Positions 15,011 through 23,511 of a stretch of DNA of 37,989 nt are shown one piece after another (position 1 is the stretch's first letter; each line of letters begins with the position of its first letter). The stretch is from a virus. Below the pieces are notes generated by a model that worked only from the letters and a program-made list of their open reading frames with translations, ran no database searches and was not told where the DNA came from. The DNA is taken from positions 1 to 37,989 of IMG/VR virus record IMGVR_UViG_3300048549_000945; one strand, 5' to 3'. A program made the position numbers and the translations under genes.

Positions 15011-18000
15011 TATCGTGTGTTATCCATCATTACGTTTAAAGATAATTGAGTATGATTGTAGCCACCTGAGAAATATACTCGCCAATAAACAGTAGATTGT
15101 GATGTGCTCAAGGTTGTTATTTGACCTGTGTAAACATAGGTATAACCCCTGTAAGTTCCAGCGTTCCAATAAATATTGGTATTTCCATTTGCATTGACCC
15201 ATGTGGAATTATTTAAAGAGTATTGCACTCTGCCACCACTAACATCACCCAAAACCCCTGAGAAGATTGCCACATATCCTGCATTATTTCTAACATCGGT
15301 AATTGTTACTGGTACAAAAGAAGCATTGCTTCCTGTGTAAGTTCCTGTTCTTTGTACATAAGCTTGACCATCTCGACCAAGATCAAATTTTGTTCCTGCT
15401 GTTAGATGGCTGATAATTTTTGAACTAGTATTTGCAAACTGTTTTACATTTAAAGTATCAACATCAATTTTAGTTCCAGATAAATTAGTGATTCTTGCAT
15501 TATCAATAAAGACTGAGCCACCACTTACAATAAAAGGAGATACACTTGATCCTGCATCATTGTCAATTTTAAATGTATCAGCTAAAAAAGAAACAATACT
15601 TGTTGCTCCTGAGCCAGAAGATGCATTACTGCCCAAAACCATCTGAGCTACTTTGCCATTTGCATTAAGTTTTAACACATAGCCAGCAGAAGCATTACCA
15701 TCTAATGTTGATATGGCTGTAGCGTTTGTTGTAATAGAAGATGTGTTACCACCTACTGTAGAGGTCAAAGATGTTATATCAGCAGCCAAAGCACTATCTG
15801 CATTTGCTCTGGTTGTTTGCTCAGTGCTTATTGCTGATGTGTTGCTATTAACTGTTGATGTAAGACTTGTAATAGCACTTGCATTGGCTGAGGTATCAGT
15901 TGTTAGAGTAACTATATCTCCTTGAGCTGTTGAAATGTTAGAACTATTTGTAGAAACAGTTGAGCTTAGTGAGTTATACAAACTAACTAAAGAAGAGTCT
16001 CTAGCTTTTACCCAGCCATTGTTAGATGCATTTCTTACATAAATCTGATTGTTGTCATCGGTATCTGCCCACAAATCTTGGGTTTGCAATGAATTGCCAT
16101 CATCCCTTGTTGATGGTGCTGATGTTGCTTTTATTAATTGTGTTGAACCAGCTCCACCTGCATCAATAGCAGCAACTAAATCTGATGCTGCTTTAGATAA
16201 AGTAATGGCATCATCTTTAACATCAGCAGTGTCTACAGGTGCTGTGGCAACGCTAAAGGTTAATGTGGCTGGGTCTGACTCAACATTTAGGGTGTTGATT
16301 GAGCTAACACTAGCAACATAATTAGAGCCAACAGGTAAAAAGTTAAGATCACAGAACTCAGTATCAACAATTTTATTTGTAAGCTCGTTGCTTGAGCTGT
16401 CTACTACATTGACTCTATATTGATGATCTGGAAAGTCTGTTGGTTCATTCCAAGATAAAAAAGGTCTATCTGTTGAGCTAGAACTGCTATCTGTAAAAGA
16501 TAATCCTGTTGGTGCTTTTACAGCAAAAGCTGAGGGCAAATTAGATAGCTCTTCTACTGGCTCTTGTGGTGGCACTTCCCATGTATAAACATCAAAGTAT
16601 TCTATTAGGCTAACTGCAACTAAACCATTTGACTGAAGCTCTAAGGCTTCCACCCTGCATACCTTTCCATTAAAACCTAGTCCTGCATAGGTAAGATCAA
16701 CGATGTCTCCCACGTTCAGTTTATACATCTCAGGAGTGCCCAAGAACTGCATTGTGGTCTGATTCCTACTTCTGGTTAAAATAGCCTTTGCCATGTTATA
16801 GGCAATGTAAGGATCAGAAACATAAGGGAACTCTGCCTTAACCTCTAAGACCTCGCCACCATCATCAGAAGTGTAGTTAGGCGATGCATCATGTAAAACT
16901 GTGGCTGTGTCTAGTTCATACTTCTTGTTGGCGTTAAAAAATTCAACAATAACTTTATTTGCCTTCTTGTCTTTATTGCCATAATCAACTGATATACCAG
17001 AATCAGAAATAATGTGATCATCGGTAATACTAAAACTAGATGAACCTGTATCTTCTATTGAGAGCTCATACTTACCATCTATGTAAAGAAAGATACCTCG
17101 CATATTAGCAAGCAACTCTTTAGCATTATCCATAACATTCTTATTAGCATCTAAGTAACCATTGCAATGAAATCTTTTGACCTTTAGTAAAGATGTGCCA
17201 CTTTGAGAAGAGTAAGTAGAGCCAAGAGTATTATTAAAATAAACAGAGTATGCTTCATTGGCATCATAAAATTGTGTTCTTTGTATATCTTTTATTTCTT
17301 CACCATCTAAAACAAGATTACCAGAGCCATCCTCTAAATCTATTAACTCACCGATTTTATTCTGCCACCAAATAGAATTAGCACCAGTTCCAGTGATATT
17401 AATAAAATCATCTCCAGATGTTCCTTCCCATGTAACGCTTTGTGCAGAGCCATTAAAATAGGGCTGATCAACCAAAGTATCACAAACATTAGCAGCAGAG
17501 CTAAAAGTAGACATATTAATTTGTGATTGAGTTAAACCTTTTCCATACTCATCATTGGTTATAAAATCAAGAAAACATAAGGCTGGATTATCTGAGTGCT
17601 CATAGGTAGATACAGTTCCAAATGTTTGATTTGTGTCTCTTGGATCAAAAACTTTTTTTCCTCTAACTTGTACTGTTAACTGTGGCACTCCTTTCCACAT
17701 TCCTTCTTTATCATAACCATAGTGAGCAGCTATGTAGCAAATTCCATCTAGTCTATGTGATGAAGTCCAGTTGGGCATAGATGCAACAAGCATGGGGTCT
17801 GCTGTTTGTGATGCAGCCCCATGATGTAGATTCATAACATATCTATATTTAGCAGTAGGATCAGTTCCAAAAGTACCACCAGCAAGATTTAGACTATCTG
17901 TTCCATTTTGAGAGACTGTATTTAATGATCCTGAGCCAGAAGATATTTTATCTGATCCAATATAACCACCATCTCTAAATCTTTGAGAATCAGTTAATGG

Positions 18001-18348
18001 GTTGCCATCAAGCTCAATTGTTCTGCCCAAAATCTCATCGCACTCGCCAACTGACAAAGCATAAACAACATACATATCTCTAGAATCGTTGTCATTAACA
18101 TCCATGTAAATAATTTGCGCTCCCACCCTTCTTGTTCCGTAGATGACTGGTATTTTTCCACCCATAGAGGTTTTATTCGCCAGTATATCTTGCCCCTTGT
18201 TGAGCATCTGTCTTGCTTGAAGGAATCCTTTAACTCCAACTGCCATAGATACATATGTAAATACTGTAGCAATAGCTTGAAGAGTTTTGCTTGCTTCGTA
18301 AGCAGCATAAACATCAGTAAAAAATTTGACTACTTTATCCCAGACCAC
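15010..18348 (-). CDS. Tail tip / central fibre protein, lambda J-like
   Basis: This 1112-residue protein has an N-terminal helical segment (FFTDVYAAYEASKTLQAIAT). The hub domain follows, with GGKIPVIYGTRRVGAQIIYM, a signature of J-like phage tail proteins. A fibronectin-III-like region comes next (about 600-700; GLSFTDSSSSSTDRPFLSWNEP). A long Ser/Thr heptad coiled shaft follows (about 800-900; LTSTVNSNTSAISTEQTTRA) before a C-terminal beta domain. It should cap the tail tube and make first contact with the host surface. It overlaps the next gene by one base. Confidence 0.85.
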   Translation of the reverse strand: MVWDKVVKFFTDVYAAYEASKTLQAIATVFTYVSMAVGVKGFLQARQMLNKGQDILANKTSMGGKIPVIYGTRRVGAQIIYMDVNDNDSRDMYVVYALSVGECDEILGRTIELDGNPLTDSQRFRDGGYIGSDKISSGSGSLNTVSQNGTDSLNLAGGTFGTDPTAKYRYVMNLHHGAASQTADPMLVASMPNWTSSHRLDGICYIAAHYGYDKEGMWKGVPQLTVQVRGKKVFDPRDTNQTFGTVSTYEHSDNPALCFLDFITNDEYGKGLTQSQINMSTFSSAANVCDTLVDQPYFNGSAQSVTWEGTSGDDFINITGTGANSIWWQNKIGELIDLEDGSGNLVLDGEEIKDIQRTQFYDANEAYSVYFNNTLGSTYSSQSGTSLLKVKRFHCNGYLDANKNVMDNAKELLANMRGIFLYIDGKYELSIEDTGSSSFSITDDHIISDSGISVDYGNKDKKANKVIVEFFNANKKYELDTATVLHDASPNYTSDDGGEVLEVKAEFPYVSDPYIAYNMAKAILTRSRNQTTMQFLGTPEMYKLNVGDIVDLTYAGLGFNGKVCRVEALELQSNGLVAVSLIEYFDVYTWEVPPQEPVEELSNLPSAFAVKAPTGLSFTDSSSSSTDRPFLSWNEPTDFPDHQYRVNVVDSSSNELTNKIVDTEFCDLNFLPVGSNYVASVSSINTLNVESDPATLTFSVATAPVDTADVKDDAITLSKAASDLVAAIDAGGAGSTQLIKATSAPSTRDDGNSLQTQDLWADTDDNNQIYVRNASNNGWVKARDSSLVSLYNSLSSTVSTNSSNISTAQGDIVTLTTDTSANASAITSLTSTVNSNTSAISTEQTTRANADSALAADITSLTSTVGGNTSSITTNATAISTLDGNASAGYVLKLNANGKVAQMVLGSNASSGSGATSIVSFLADTFKIDNDAGSSVSPFIVSGGSVFIDNARITNLSGTKIDVDTLNVKQFANTSSKIISHLTAGTKFDLGRDGQAYVQRTGTYTGSNASFVPVTITDVRNNAGYVAIFSGVLGDVSGGRVQYSLNNSTWVNANGNTNIYWNAGTYRGYTYVYTGQITTLSTSQSTVYWRVYFSGGYNHTQLSLNVMMDNTR

Positions 18349-18897
18349 TTAAGACCCCCACCTGACATCTTTTTTAACCTGACCAGCAAATTCCATACCC
18401 CTATCACCAGCGCTAAATGACTGCTGTGATTCGTCTGAGAAGTGTCTGCCTTTAGTTAGATTCCAATTTGCCCAATGACTTGCCACAGTCATATTTAAAA
18501 TTGACTGATCTAGAGATTCACTTATAGATACATTTCTTATTTGACCTGTGAAAAAATTAATAGCACCAATTATGGTTTCATCTGAATTAAAGTAAGCTAA
18601 ATAAACATCAACTATTTTATCTGTAAACTCACCATCTTGAACCAATGACCTTACTTGATCTGTAATATTAGAAAATCCTAAGTTAATTTCATTAACTTGT
18701 AATTGACCTGTTTCGGTTGTTGAATCAACTGTAAGAAAAGAGCCACCAGCCTCATAATTATTAGAATCGTAAGTTACATCAGAATACCAATCAGTAAGCC
18801 TAATGATTGATGATAGATTTAACTCAACTAGAAAAGCTGTTTTAGTAGCTGTGGATGATACTTGTGTTTGTAAAGCAGCAGATAGACTTCTAGGCAT
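18349..18897 (-). CDS. Tail tip protein, DUF2163/BR0599-like (lambda gpL position)
   Basis: The 182-residue protein has FLVELNLSSIIRLTDWYSDVTYD, then QVNEINLGFSNI and INFFTGQIRNVSIS. This beta-rich pattern is found in DUF2163-type tail proteins of siphoviruses and gene transfer agents. The order (tape measure, M-like, this gene, J-like) matches lambda H-M-L-J with K and I absent. It lacks the cysteine cluster of lambda gpL, so the iron-sulphur site of that protein is missing. Confidence 0.6.
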   Translation of the reverse strand: MPRSLSAALQTQVSSTATKTAFLVELNLSSIIRLTDWYSDVTYDSNNYEAGGSFLTVDSTTETGQLQVNEINLGFSNITDQVRSLVQDGEFTDKIVDVYLAYFNSDETIIGAINFFTGQIRNVSISESLDQSILNMTVASHWANWNLTKGRHFSDESQQSFSAGDRGMEFAGQVKKDVRWGS

Positions 18898-19496
18898 TAG
18901 GTAATAACCTCTCTAACATCAAATGAAATACTGTAAAAACCACTAGCATCAGTTGAATACATGATTTCATTGTTTTCAAGATATACAGTAAAGCTAGGTT
19001 TATTTACAGTAACAGCTTCATTATCTGCAAGAGATGCTACTAAATTTGGAGATATGGTTACTGTTGCTGCTCCACCTGATGCATTAGCATCTTCAGACAC
19101 CATGTACACCTTTGAATGATTGGCAAACTTAATATAATCTCCAGCCTTTAATGCTCCAGTTGTTTGTGAAAAGCCATCAATCGCTATAGTGTTATCACCA
19201 GAAGTATGAGCTCCATTAACAACTATATCTGTTTCTGATTTGCTTGCACCTAAATTGTCTAATGGTGCTTGTATAGTAAAGTCCTCAAAAGAACCTTTTT
19301 GCTTTTGTAAAAATGCAAATATCTCTTGTGCTTTTTCTTGCTGTAAAGGTGGCATTGCCACTGTAAAAGAAAAATATTGTGAGCCTATTTGTCTTACTTG
19401 TTTTTTACCAGATAAAGTCTGGTTTAAAAGCGTTGGTCTATTATCTTTAAAATTTAAAGTTCTAAAGTTGGGGTCTGTTGGAAATTGACCAGACAT
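18897..19496 (-). CDS. Distal tail protein, lambda gpM-like position
   Basis: This 199-residue beta-rich protein contains QIGSQYFSFTVAMPPLQQE, IFAFLQKQKGSFEDFTIQAP, and a C-terminal strand pair ending FYSISFDVREV. The (F)YxxxFxVREV-type ending is common in distal tail/minor tail M proteins. A central insertion (about 85-165) looks like an extra barrel (LKAGDYIKFANHSKVYMVS). It probably links the tube end to the J-like hub. It starts directly after the tape measure stop and overlaps the next gene by one base. Confidence 0.6.
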   Translation of the reverse strand: MSGQFPTDPNFRTLNFKDNRPTLLNQTLSGKKQVRQIGSQYFSFTVAMPPLQQEKAQEIFAFLQKQKGSFEDFTIQAPLDNLGASKSETDIVVNGAHTSGDNTIAIDGFSQTTGALKAGDYIKFANHSKVYMVSEDANASGGAATVTISPNLVASLADNEAVTVNKPSFTVYLENNEIMYSTDASGFYSISFDVREVIT

Positions 19497-21029
19497 TTAT
19501 ACAACCCCCATCTTGCCTTGATTGTTCATGGCATTGTTTATAATTGATGTGATCAATCCTTTTCTTGATGCTAGTAACTGATCAAATCCAGCAGCATCAA
19601 CTGTTGATATATTAAAGTTGACTGTAGCGCCACCCATGCCTTGACCTTTTGTGTGATCTATAACAGTTTCATTTGGATGTAGTATAGCTGGGAATCCACC
19701 CTTACCATCTACACCACCAGCTCTAGCTCCTGAACCGGTATATCCTCCACCTTCAAAACCTAATCCTTCTAAAAATCCTTCAAATCTTCCTGTTATAGGT
19801 GCAATTATCATTTTTTTAATAGCTATTCTTAAAAGCTGCTCTATAACATAATCTGCAAATTGTTTAAATTCTAGTTTACCTGCTTTTAAAGAATCTACAA
19901 TAGAATCTTCAAACTTTTTCATAGAGCTTACTGTTAACTTTTGCAAAGATTTTTCTGTATCTTGTAATTCAGTTACAAAAGCTTGTACTGGTTGAGAAAG
20001 TTTTTTTGCATTTTCTCCTGTTTTTTTCATCTCTTCGTTGACTTCTTTTAATGGTTCAGGTATAGTACTTACACTCTCTCTAATTCCATCAAATTTTGCT
20101 TTAAGAGCATCAATATCTACTATTGCACCATCTAAAATACCAAAAGCATTAAATAGATTTAAAGTTGCGTTGCTAAATGTTGCCATTGCTACAACAACTT
20201 TTTCAAATGCGTTAACCATGTTTACTGCAATAGTTCTTCCTAGTTCCTTAAAACCACCTACAGCTTTTGATGTAGATATTAATAAAGCAGAAAATCTTTC
20301 AACAAGACCTTGTAAAACTGGTAAAAAAGCAGCAACAATATATTTTGTTAATGTGCTTATTTGTTTAAATAAAACATTTGATGTGTCTTTAAAATTTTCA
20401 AAAGCATCAACAGTTTGACTGTCTAATAATAAACCAGCCGCTTCTGCTTCTGTAAAAAATCCTTCTAAACCTTCTGAACCACCTTTTAAAGTATTAACTA
20501 AAGCAGCACCTTCTGAATCAAAGAATTTAAAAGCTAGTCTTAATCTTGTTGATGCATCTTCCGTATTTTGTATTCCATCTGCAACATCAAATAAAACATC
20601 TTTAGTACTTCTAAATGAACCATCTGTATTTTTAAGCTGTATACCTAGTTCTTCTAAAGCAGCTTTTGCTTCACCAGTTCCATTCTGTGCTTCACCAACT
20701 CTCCTGATAAATCTTTGGAGAGCCATATCTAATGTATTCTGAGCTATACCAGTTTGCTCAGCAGCAAACCGCATTTGTTGTAATAACTCTACATTAATCC
20801 CTAACTTATCAGCTGTTTTACCAAGTCTATCTACCGCATCAGTATTGACTTTAACAAAAGCTCCTATTGCTGCCCCTGCAGCAGTAGCAGCAAAACCAAT
20901 ACGTCCAACATTTTTAGCCGCCGCTGTTGATTTTGTTGTTACTTTTGTAAGACCTTTACTTATAGAGTTAAAGGCTTTTTTAGTATTATCAATACCTTGA
21001 AATACTATATCTAATTTATTTTTTGCCAT
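19497..21029 (-). CDS. Tape measure protein
   Basis: At 510 residues it would set a tail of about 75 nm, using the usual 1.5 angstrom per residue. The N-terminal part is Lys/Ala/Thr-rich helix with a hydrophobic stretch (IGFAATAAGAAIGAFV). The middle has DRLGKTADKLGINVELLQQMRFAAEQTG, typical of siphoviral tape measures. The C-terminal part has GGYTGSGARAGG and FPAILHPNETVIDH, a motif found near the ends of many tape measure proteins. Its ATG overlaps the end of the -1 frame of the chaperone gene, the canonical arrangement. Confidence 0.9.
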   Translation of the reverse strand: MAKNKLDIVFQGIDNTKKAFNSISKGLTKVTTKSTAAAKNVGRIGFAATAAGAAIGAFVKVNTDAVDRLGKTADKLGINVELLQQMRFAAEQTGIAQNTLDMALQRFIRRVGEAQNGTGEAKAALEELGIQLKNTDGSFRSTKDVLFDVADGIQNTEDASTRLRLAFKFFDSEGAALVNTLKGGSEGLEGFFTEAEAAGLLLDSQTVDAFENFKDTSNVLFKQISTLTKYIVAAFLPVLQGLVERFSALLISTSKAVGGFKELGRTIAVNMVNAFEKVVVAMATFSNATLNLFNAFGILDGAIVDIDALKAKFDGIRESVSTIPEPLKEVNEEMKKTGENAKKLSQPVQAFVTELQDTEKSLQKLTVSSMKKFEDSIVDSLKAGKLEFKQFADYVIEQLLRIAIKKMIIAPITGRFEGFLEGLGFEGGGYTGSGARAGGVDGKGGFPAILHPNETVIDHTKGQGMGGATVNFNISTVDAAGFDQLLASRKGLITSIINNAMNNQGKMGVV

Positions 21030-21503
21030 TATGTTTCTCTTGTAAAACTTCTAAATAAGCCATCCAACCATTAAACTCGCGGATAGTGATCTCTTGTAAT
21101 TCCGATAAGGTTTTACCAAGTCGATCAGCTAAAGCATATTGAGCAAAGAGCTCACTATCCTCTAGGAGTTTTTTCTTTGATCCTCCACAGAAGGAGAATC
21201 CATTATATCGGTTGCTATCCTTACTAAGACTTCTCGATCAACGTTATGCAAAAGTGACATTTTGTCACTTAATTCAAACATTTTGTCACCATTTTCATCT
21301 AATGCCTTATAAATTAACACATAAGCCATCATAGTTAAATCATCTTCTTTACTCATTTTATAAAGTTTAGATGTTTCTGCTAATGTTAATGGTTTAGCAA
21401 ATATTTTTAACGGTTGACCGTCGTCATCTGCCCATTCGGGCACTTCAATCACTTTTATGTCTTTTGACTCAAAATGATTTTTAGCTCTGTCTATTGGTTT
21501 CAT
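21016..21503 (-). CDS. Tail assembly chaperone gpGT (-1 frameshift product)
   Basis: The gpG frame shifts back one base at A AAA AAC (21174-21168) and reads on to TAA at 21018-21016. That adds 50 residues and gives a 162-residue product. The extension has YALADRLGKTLSELQEITI and EFNGWMAYLEVLQE, which matches the T domain (DUF4035-like) of lambda-type gpGT. In lambda, G and GT in a set ratio wrap the tape measure protein and recruit tube subunits. The extension has no start codon of its own, so it is made only by frameshifting. Confidence 0.9.
21162..21503 (-). CDS. Tail assembly chaperone gpG
   Basis: This is the 113-residue zero-frame product, ending at TAG right after the slippery site. 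It has an acidic, helical body with KIFAKPLTLAETSKLYKM, as in gpG-type chaperones of lambdoid and HK97-like phages. The gene lies between the tail tube and tape measure, the expected place. It overlaps the tube stop by one base (position 21503). Confidence 0.85.
   Translation of the reverse strand: MKPIDRAKNHFESKDIKVIEVPEWADDDGQPLKIFAKPLTLAETSKLYKMSKEDDLTMMAYVLIYKALDENGDKMFELSDKMSLLHNVDREVLVRIATDIMDSPSVEDQRKNS
21168..21174 (-). other. Programmed -1 frameshift slippery heptamer
   Basis: The minus strand reads A AAA AAC in the zero frame of gpG, the canonical X XXY YYZ heptamer. The zero-frame stop TAG follows two codons later. The -1 frame is open for 50 codons and encodes a recognisable T domain. 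Confidence 0.9.
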
Positions 21504-21892
21504 TAAACAGTAGATTCAGTTAATGCTCCGTTCCCTTGAACAGAAATAGATGCTTCTACTAAACCATCAAACGAACCAGTCCTTGTTACACCTGTTACTA
21601 TAGCGCTACCTGAATAATAAGTATCGCCAGATGTATCGCCTTCTGGATAAAAGTTTAATGTTACTTCAGAACCAACATCTAAAGCTCCTTGACCACTTGT
21701 ATCTGTTTCATCCCAAAATACATCAATAGATCCTGAAAACTGAGTCAAAGAAGGCTTATAAGTACGTGCGCTATCGCCCATACTTGTATCTTCAATTGTG
21801 TCAGCACTTTCTTCTATTGAATATGATCTAATTTCAGCTATAGCATTAGAACCGACTTTAACGGTGCCTTCGCTTCCTTTATGAGTCGCCAT
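21503..21892 (-). CDS. Major tail tube protein
   Basis: From ATG 21892 (two codons after an upstream TTG) the protein has 129 residues. The pattern VKVGSNAIAEIRSYSIEES, DTIEDTSMGD and FSGSIDVFWD, followed by strands ending LVEASISVQGNG, is typical of siphoviral tail tube proteins with the type VI Hcp-like fold. The gene is directly upstream of the G/GT chaperones. It overlaps the 52-aa ORF upstream by 14 nt. Hexameric rings should stack to form the tail. Confidence 0.85.
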   Translation of the reverse strand: MATHKGSEGTVKVGSNAIAEIRSYSIEESADTIEDTSMGDSARTYKPSLTQFSGSIDVFWDETDTSGQGALDVGSEVTLNFYPEGDTSGDTYYSGSAIVTGVTRTGSFDGLVEASISVQGNGALTESTV

Positions 21893-22037
21893 TTTCAATT
21901 ACCTCGTCTTTCGACTTTTTAGAAGAAGATTTAATTACTTGGGCTGCTTCTTCTTTCCAACCCTTATTCAATAAAGACCCAACCTTTGAAGGATGAGCGT
22001 CTATAGAAACTTTTCCATCTGGACTAATCATTTTCAT
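21879..22037 (-). CDS. Small conserved head-tail region protein, 52 aa
   Basis: ATG at 22037 follows AGGAGAT; the frame is open to TAA at 21879. The sequence MKMISPDGKVSIDAHPSKV, then LLNKGWKEE and a Lys/Ser tail, matches a class of 45-60 residue proteins next to tail tube genes. These have an M-h-x-P-(D/N)G-x-x start and a GW motif. Their function is not established; an attachment or chaperone role for head-tail assembly is a guess. Confidence 0.7.
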   Translation of the reverse strand: MKMISPDGKVSIDAHPSKVGSLLNKGWKEEAAQVIKSSSKKSKDEVIENGDS

Positions 22038-22046
22038 AATTATCTC

Positions 22047-22493
22047 CTATGCTGCTACATCAGGATTTGATTGAGCGGTACAATATTCAATTATAAAATT
22101 CATTGTACATACAGCAATTGGTTTTTCACCTTCTCCTGTGTAAGTTACTTCAGTAGATTCTAAATACGTATCTTTAGCTAAACCATCTAACGTTGTATCA
22201 GCAGCTAAAGCAGATTCTACTTCCTTGGTTATAGTATCTATAGTATCATCACTATTAGATACACTCTTTACATATGCCTCAACGGCCAATGTTAATTCTC
22301 TATTCATAAGTCTGTTTGTACCAATTACAACAGGCTCAGAATCTTCTGATTTTGTGTAAATTATAATTGCTGGCAAGTTAGCATTTTCTAAAGGATAAAC
22401 CCTAGATTGAAATACATTAGAAGATGTGGTAGTTAAACCAGTAAGCGTTGTACCAACTTTTTCGCGTATCTGTTGTCTAATATGATTTGCCAT
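22047..22493 (-). CDS. Tail terminator protein, gpU-like
   Basis: The 148-residue protein begins ANHIRQQIREKVGTTLTGL, then RVYPLENANLPAIIIYTKSED and LTLAVEAYVKS. This is the pattern of minor tail U-type terminators, with a conserved V(Y)P...LPAI(I)(I)Y segment. Such proteins form the ring that stops tube polymerisation and joins the tail to the head. The position between the FII-like pair and the tail tube fits. Confidence 0.75.
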   Translation of the reverse strand: MANHIRQQIREKVGTTLTGLTTTSSNVFQSRVYPLENANLPAIIIYTKSEDSEPVVIGTNRLMNRELTLAVEAYVKSVSNSDDTIDTITKEVESALAADTTLDGLAKDTYLESTEVTYTGEGEKPIAVCTMNFIIEYCTAQSNPDVAA

Positions 22494-22849
22494 TATTGTT
22501 CTTCTAATATAAGTTTTATGATTCCTGTTCTATCATTTTCTATATTTACTATTTTATAACTTGTTTGAGCCTTTAATACATTTCCATCTAGATCTTTATA
22601 AGCATTAACAACTAAATCATCTTCTGTTGCAACATTTTGTACATCATCAAAATAAACCAAAGCAATAGGTGTATATGATTCTATACTGACTTCTCCGTCA
22701 ATAATATCATTATATTCTTCATCTCTTATGACTTTAATTGTTTTTGATGTTCCACCAGAGGGTGTATATGTTGCTGTGATTGCATGGCCAAAATCACTAT
22801 CAAAATAACCAGCAAAATCTTCGTCAAATTCTATATTCCAATCACTCAT
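22493..22849 (-). CDS. Head-tail joining protein, gpFII-like, copy 2
   Basis: The 118-residue protein has FGHAITATYTPSGG, IDGEVSIESYTPIALVYFDD, DDLVVNAYKD and LKAQTSYKIVNIENDRTGIIKLILEE. The C-terminal pattern (GKV..P.TSYKI.N...D..G...L.L) matches FII-type tail attachment proteins. It shares most of these motifs with the gene just upstream (22846-23247), with which it overlaps in ATGA. The two look like tandem duplicates. Confidence 0.65.
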   Translation of the reverse strand: MSDWNIEFDEDFAGYFDSDFGHAITATYTPSGGTSKTIKVIRDEEYNDIIDGEVSIESYTPIALVYFDDVQNVATEDDLVVNAYKDLDGNVLKAQTSYKIVNIENDRTGIIKLILEEQ

Positions 22850-23247
22850 TCTTCTTCTAATAATAAAGTAACAAAACCTACATTATCTTTTTGAACATTT
22901 ATAATTTTATAACTTGTTTCTGGAGCGATAACTTTTCCAAGTTTTGTTGTTATTGGATTAACTATTAATCTATCTGCGTGTGAAATATAAGGAGCATCTG
23001 TAGATTTGATATATGCTACAGGTTGATATGCGTTAATATCAACAGACCCACCAGGTATACCAAAATATGCTTGATCTAATATAAATTTTATATTTTCAGC
23101 ATTACCTGAATCAATATCATACCAGGTATCTATAAGACCTAATCTATCATCCCATAAAGACTGTTGTACTTCAAAAAAAGTACCCGTAACTCCGTGCCCC
23201 GAGGTAGAAACATATGCATTAAAATCTGCCTGGGACTCTAACGCCAT
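22846..23247 (-). CDS. Head-tail joining protein, gpFII-like, copy 1
   Basis: The 133-residue protein has SGHGVTGTFFEV, GIPGGSVDINAYQPVAYIKSTD, DRLIVNPITT and KVIAPETSYKIINVQKDNVGFVTLLLEE. It aligns along its length with the next gene, especially at GxVxIxxYxPxA, DxLxVN and TSYKIxNxxxDxxG. FII-type proteins sit between portal/connector and tail terminator. Two copies suggest two stacked rings or a specialised second joiner. It starts overlapping the upstream stop by one base. Confidence 0.65.
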   Translation of the reverse strand: MALESQADFNAYVSTSGHGVTGTFFEVQQSLWDDRLGLIDTWYDIDSGNAENIKFILDQAYFGIPGGSVDINAYQPVAYIKSTDAPYISHADRLIVNPITTKLGKVIAPETSYKIINVQKDNVGFVTLLLEEE

Positions 23248-23459
23248 TATTTTTTAGCGGTTCTTTTGCTAACCTTTGGAGCTTCGGATTTTTCTAACCC
23301 TACGCTTCTATCTTTTTTTTCAGATTTTTTTTCAATGTGTACACTAGCCTTATTGTAGCTAATTAAAATATTACCTTCTTGTTGATTTAATTCAACAATA
23401 TCACCAGCATGCACTTTTTTACCGTTTGCTACGGTATCTACTAATATTAAATATTTCAT
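23247..23459 (-). CDS. Hypothetical head protein, 70 aa
   Basis: I favour ATG at 23459 (MKYLILVDTVANGKKVHAGD). A longer frame from ATG 23504 would translate through the strong hairpin at 23471-23490. Neither start has a good ribosome site. The product has a small beta-barrel-like N-terminal half (VHAGDIVELNQQEGNILISY) and a Lys/Ser-rich tail. It follows the capsid gene, where decoration, connector or FI-like proteins are found. I do not recognise a family. Confidence 0.5.
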   Translation of the reverse strand: MKYLILVDTVANGKKVHAGDIVELNQQEGNILISYNKASVHIEKKSEKKDRSVGLEKSEAPKVSKRTAKK

Positions 23460-23470
23460 TTTTTTAAGTA

Positions 23471-23490
23471 TGGGGGCATTACTGCCCCCA
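23471..23490 (-). other. GC-rich intercistronic hairpin after the capsid gene
   Basis: A perfect 8-bp stem (TGGGGGCA / TGCCCCCA) closes a GTAA (GNRA-type) loop on the minus strand, 21 nt after the capsid stop. There is no U tract, so it is unlikely to be a plain terminator. It could protect the 3' end of the capsid message or reduce translation of the next gene. Confidence 0.75.
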
Positions 23491-23511
23491 TTCCAACTTA
23501 GCATCAGTTAC

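Noticed and set aside
15010-18348. Lysogeny or DNA-integration functions near the tail genes
   Set aside because: No integrase, excisionase, repressor or attachment-like core was seen anywhere in the window.
23247-23504. 85-aa version of the post-capsid gene
   Set aside because: Its extra 15 residues are the translation of the strong hairpin, there is no ribosome site, and MKYLILVD is a more natural start.
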